Positions 7,749 through 9,798 of a DNA stretch of 9,798 nt are shown one piece after another; positions within the stretch are counted from its first letter, which is position 1; the number at the start of each line of letters is the position of its first letter. The position numbers were made by a program, and so were the translations under genes. The DNA is from Bin80 sp022820435 (GTDB lineage Bacteria; Bacteroidota; Rhodothermia; Rhodothermales; Bin80). The stretch lies in contig JAJEFL010000014.1 in the NCBI GenBank assembly GCA_022820435.1, positions 1 to 9,798 on the forward strand. The letters are read 5' to 3'. Under the pieces are notes generated by a model. That model was not told the DNA's origin and did not search any database. It saw nothing but the letters and a program-made list of their open reading frames with translations.

Positions 7749-9014
7749 ATGATGCCCGTCCGTTTTCTACTCTTCCTGCTTGCCGGAGTATCTACTGTAA
7801 ACAATGGCTGCATGCCTTTCGAGAACACACCGCATTCTCTGAACACAGCGACAGATACTCCGATCTCGTTTCAGGGCATTGCCTCACCCGCCGGTCCTGG
7901 AAGCAGTACACCCACACTGCACACCACGCACGAAGGCGATGTCTTGCTGAGTTGGGTGGAATCTCTTCTGGAAGGCGGACACGCCCTGCGTTTCTCAAAA
8001 CTGGAACACGACGCATGGTCAGCGCCGAAAACTATTGCTCAAGGAGAAGACTGGTTCGTTAATTGGGCCGACTTTCCATCGCTGATTTCGCTTGATGACG
8101 GTACATTAGCGGCGCATTATCTGGTTAAAAGCGGGGAAGCAAGATTTGCTTACGATGTTCATGTGACCCAATCCCGCGACGGCGGCAAAACGTGGAGCCC
8201 GGCGGTGATTCCTTATACGGATAACACACAAACCGAGCATGGCTTCGTATCGATGTTACCCTCAATGGATCGCCGGCTTTTCGTTACCTGGCTTGACGGA
8301 CGCAACACGGGAGGAGGTCATGACCGTCACGAATCACACGGGGGAACAATGGCACTGCGCACGGCTATACTTGATGATGTCGGCACGCTCCATCATGAAA
8401 CTCTACTTGATGAACGCGTTTGTGATTGCTGCCAGACCTCGGCAGCCCGTACTGCCAACGGACTTGTTGTGGCCTACAGAGATCGGTCAGACGAGGAAAT
8501 ACGTGACATTGCTGTGGTCAGGTGGCAGAATGGAACTTGGTCGGAACCCCAAACGGTGCATGAGGATCAATGGCACATCCCAGGATGCCCGGTCAACGGC
8601 CCGGCCATCGCCGCCGCCGGTAAACAAGTTGCCCTTGTCTGGTTTACAGCTGCTCAGGACATACTGCGCATCAAACTCGGTTTTTCCACCGACGAAGGGC
8701 AGTCGTTCGGTGCTCCTGTCCAGATTGACGACGGCTTTCCGATTGGGCGCCTCGACGTAATCTTATTGCCGGACAGTTCAGCGCTGGTCAGTTGGATTGA
8801 GAAAACCGACAGCGGAGCCGAAATCCGCGTCCGCCGTGTTTATCCCGACGGCACATCCGATGTCTCTTCGGTGGTGACCCCGACCTCGGCAGCACGGGCC
8901 AGCGGCTTTCCTCGTATGACCCAGAACGGCAACGCCGTTTACATCGCCTGGACCGAAACCGGAACCCCCTCGTCTATCCACACGGCCGTCGCGACATTTT
9001 CTGAGGATCTGTAG
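7749..9014 (+). CDS. Exported BNR/sialidase-like propeller protein with CxCC cysteine cluster
   Basis: The frame is open from 7506, but a signal sequence starts only at ATG 7749 (a second ATG follows at 7752): MMPVRFLLFLLAGVSTV, then NNGC. Cys21 could be a lipid anchor, but -3 to -1 (N-N-G) is a poor lipobox, so plain secretion is also possible. The 421-residue product resembles proteins annotated as exo-alpha-sialidase-like: Asp-boxes SRDGGKTW (142-149) and STDEGQSF (313-320), and repeated VTWLDGR / VVAYRDR / VWFTA / VSWIEK blade strands suggesting a six-bladed propeller. It carries a conserved-looking cluster VCDCCQTSAA with cysteines at 225, 227 and 228, and a fourth cysteine in GCPVNGPA at 280. 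Four cysteines in a protein otherwise nearly free of them suggest a metal site or disulfides. I could not identify the sialidase arginine triad with certainty, so sialic-acid cleavage should not be assumed. Confidence 0.8.
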   Translation: MMPVRFLLFLLAGVSTVNNGCMPFENTPHSLNTATDTPISFQGIASPAGPGSSTPTLHTTHEGDVLLSWVESLLEGGHALRFSKLEHDAWSAPKTIAQGEDWFVNWADFPSLISLDDGTLAAHYLVKSGEARFAYDVHVTQSRDGGKTWSPAVIPYTDNTQTEHGFVSMLPSMDRRLFVTWLDGRNTGGGHDRHESHGGTMALRTAILDDVGTLHHETLLDERVCDCCQTSAARTANGLVVAYRDRSDEEIRDIAVVRWQNGTWSEPQTVHEDQWHIPGCPVNGPAIAAAGKQVALVWFTAAQDILRIKLGFSTDEGQSFGAPVQIDDGFPIGRLDVILLPDSSALVSWIEKTDSGAEIRVRRVYPDGTSDVSSVVTPTSAARASGFPRMTQNGNAVYIAWTETGTPSSIHTAVATFSEDL

Positions 9015-9086
9015 CGATGAAACTGCGACGTATGCGGCTCACTGTGACTTGGACAGCAGAGCAATCTAAAGGAATTACAACGAAGT

Positions 9087-9172
9087 TCTTGCAAAACTAA
9101 TAATCCAGACTAAAAAGTGATCCTGGGTGTACTCAGGTGAACAAAAACCTTCAAGATTGGAGTTTTGCAAGA
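9087..9172. repeat. Nested inverted repeat of 86 bases (MITE-like, IS end or structured RNA)
   Basis: TCTTGCAAAACT (9087-9098) is the exact reverse complement of AGTTTTGCAAGA (9161-9172). Between them CCTGGGT (9122-9128) pairs with ACTCAGG (9131-9137) except for one base, so the unit can fold as one long hairpin with a tight tip. The GTTTTGCAAGA type of sequence resembles terminal repeats of some insertion sequences from memory. No transposase lies inside and no target-site duplication is evident at the flanks. Confidence 0.55.
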
Positions 9173-9235
9173 TGCTCTAACTAAAACTGCTGCCCAGACT
9201 GGAGATCTTGCTCAGTCAGGCGTATCGAAGAACGG

Positions 9236-9273
9236 AGGCAATCGGGAAGGATCGTCGCCCTCCCCGATTGCCT
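9236..9273. terminator. Strong hairpin downstream of the sialidase-like gene
   Basis: AGGCAATCGGG (9236-9246) pairs perfectly with CCCGATTGCCT (9263-9273). After one mismatch three more pairs follow (9248-9250 with 9259-9261), leaving an 8-base loop. The stem is 222 bases after the sialidase-like stop. It is strong enough to end transcription or protect a 3' end, but no T-run follows on either strand. Confidence 0.4.
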
Positions 9274-9467
9274 GCACAACATCGTCTTATCTGATGTTAC
9301 GGTGAGCAGTTGGATGGATCACGAATCTATTCTTTTGCACCCGTTATGTCTGTGAGATAGAGGAAAATTCCCCATTATAAGCACTCACATACATACTCCA
9401 CTTACTTCATGGCGGCTAAAGATTCTACCCGAAGGAAATAAATAGCATGAATGTTCTATTCTACACT

Positions 9468-9505
9468 CAGTACGTACTGTAAAACCATTCAATCCGATTT
9501 AAATC
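9468..9505. promoter_or_regulatory. Two palindromes upstream of the nuclease-like gene, candidate operators
   Basis: CAGTACGTACTG (9468-9479) and GATTTAAATC (9496-9505) are both perfect palindromes, with centres 27 bases apart, and the second ends 53 bases before the start codon of the next gene. Paired palindromes in this place could bind a dimeric regulator, as in controlled restriction loci. The two are not copies of each other, no regulator gene is visible, and short A/T palindromes arise by chance. Confidence 0.2.
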
Positions 9506-9558
9506 ACTATCTTGGATCTTTCCTTCATCCTCTGGAATTTTCTCAATAAAGCCGCATA

Positions 9559-9798
9559 ATGGGGATCGGACGAACCACAGAAGAATCGTTTAACAGCGCA
9601 CTTGGAAACGCACTGCGGCGCACCTGCGTGCGCTGGTCGGAATCTCCGGAATGCATTCAGGTCGAAGAGACCCGTCTCCTGCACGGGCAGCCGGGCCTGA
9701 AGCCCGACATTTTGATCAACGACGGCGTGTTCCCGCCGGTCATTCTGGAATGCTCCTTTGCCGGCCCGGATGCCGAGCGGGATGCCGTTAAGCGGCTC
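9559..9798 (+). CDS. N-terminal part of a PD-(D/E)XK-like nuclease or restriction protein, cut by the right edge
   Basis: From ATG 9559 the frame stays open to the end of the window (80 codons). An in-frame TAA at 9547-9549 leaves this as the only sensible ATG start, and there is no Shine-Dalgarno. Seen: an N-terminal helix with Glu8/Glu9, then LKPDILIND (Asp50), a short loop, and PPVILECSFAGPDAERDAVKRL beginning at Pro59, with Glu64. Asp in a strand after P, then a hydrophobic strand ending E-x-S, matches the core of the PD-(D/E)XK fold, with Ser66 where the catalytic Lys usually sits. Similar 'RPDI...PVVIE' openings are, from memory, found at the start of large proteins that travel with N6-adenine methylases or helicases in restriction and defence loci. 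No such partner is visible here. The gene could be a DNA-end or restriction nuclease, or an inactive sensor domain. Existence of the gene is likely; the function is an inference. Confidence 0.6.
   Translation, partial: MGIGRTTEESFNSALGNALRRTCVRWSESPECIQVEETRLLHGQPGLKPDILINDGVFPPVILECSFAGPDAERDAVKRL

Larger units (their letters stand above)
9015..9558. other. 544-base gene-free, repeat-rich spacer
   Basis: Only very short frames occur here (for example 10 codons at 9409-9441), none with a recognisable product. The stretch is visibly A/T-richer than the genes on both sides. It contains an 86-base imperfect palindrome (9087-9172), a strong hairpin (9236-9273), a 12-base palindrome (9468-9479) and a 10-base palindrome (9496-9505). 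No tRNA, T-loop consensus or transposase fragment was recognised. It probably marks the border between the envelope genes and an accessory block to the right, and should hold the promoter of the gene starting at 9559. Confidence 0.6.

Noticed and set aside
9017..9100. Short frame MKLRRMRLTVTW... just after the sialidase-like stop
   Set aside because: Fewer than 30 codons, no ribosome binding site, and it ends inside the left arm of the 86-bp palindrome.
9087..9172. Integron attC site
   Set aside because: The long palindrome invited the idea, but neither RYYYAAC nor GTTRRRY core sites occur in the right places and no integrase or cassette gene is present.
9409..9441. Ten-codon frame MAAKDSTRRK
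   Set aside because: Too short to assess; only faintly like the first residues of some transposases, with nothing after the stop.
1..9798. CRISPR array, tRNA or rRNA gene
   Set aside because: I saw no regularly spaced direct repeats, no tRNA T-loop consensus in a cloverleaf context and no conserved rRNA blocks on either strand.

Overview
The window looks like a stretch of chromosome from a marine-type Rhodothermota/Bacteroidota-like bacterium. That is an inference from gene content: a 1073-residue secreted Asp-box double-propeller protein of the sortilin/VPS10-like type, a secreted YceI protein and a CxCC sialidase-like protein. It also fits the lack of clear Shine-Dalgarno sequences before every start I examined; leaders are A-rich or C-rich instead. 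No rRNA or tRNA gene was found, so the taxon is not fixed.

Layout. Positions 1-260 (minus) hold the C-terminal part of an IS110-family transposase that continues beyond the left edge. Its N-terminal side is interrupted by stops, so the copy is decayed. Positions about 374-711 contain only broken minus-strand frames, one of which resembles haemagglutinin-type repeats. Next come a lipoprotein (712-1581, minus), a Nit1-type amidohydrolase (1651-2460, plus), an LCM-type SAM methyltransferase (2508-3344, minus), the large secreted Asp-box propeller protein (3535-6756, plus), a periplasmic YceI-like protein (6760-7353, minus) and a secreted BNR/sialidase-like protein with a cysteine cluster (7749-9014, plus). 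A 544-base gene-free stretch (9015-9558) is rich in inverted repeats. The window ends in the first 80 codons of a gene that resembles the start of a PD-(D/E)XK-type nuclease (9559 onward, plus).

How the genes work together. The six complete genes alternate strand one by one, so no two of them can share an operon. Each needs its own promoter, in the divergent gaps 1582-1650, 3345-3534 and 7354-7748. Three gene ends meet head-on, and two of these junctions carry perfect inverted repeats that could stop transcription from either side. Four of the six products carry export signals (lipoprotein, propeller, YceI, CxCC protein), so the core of the window concerns the cell envelope. The two edges look like accessory DNA: a decayed insertion sequence on the left, and a repeat-rich spacer leading into a possible restriction or defence gene on the right. 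The right edge is the most promising place for an undescribed system, but the window ends too early to show it.
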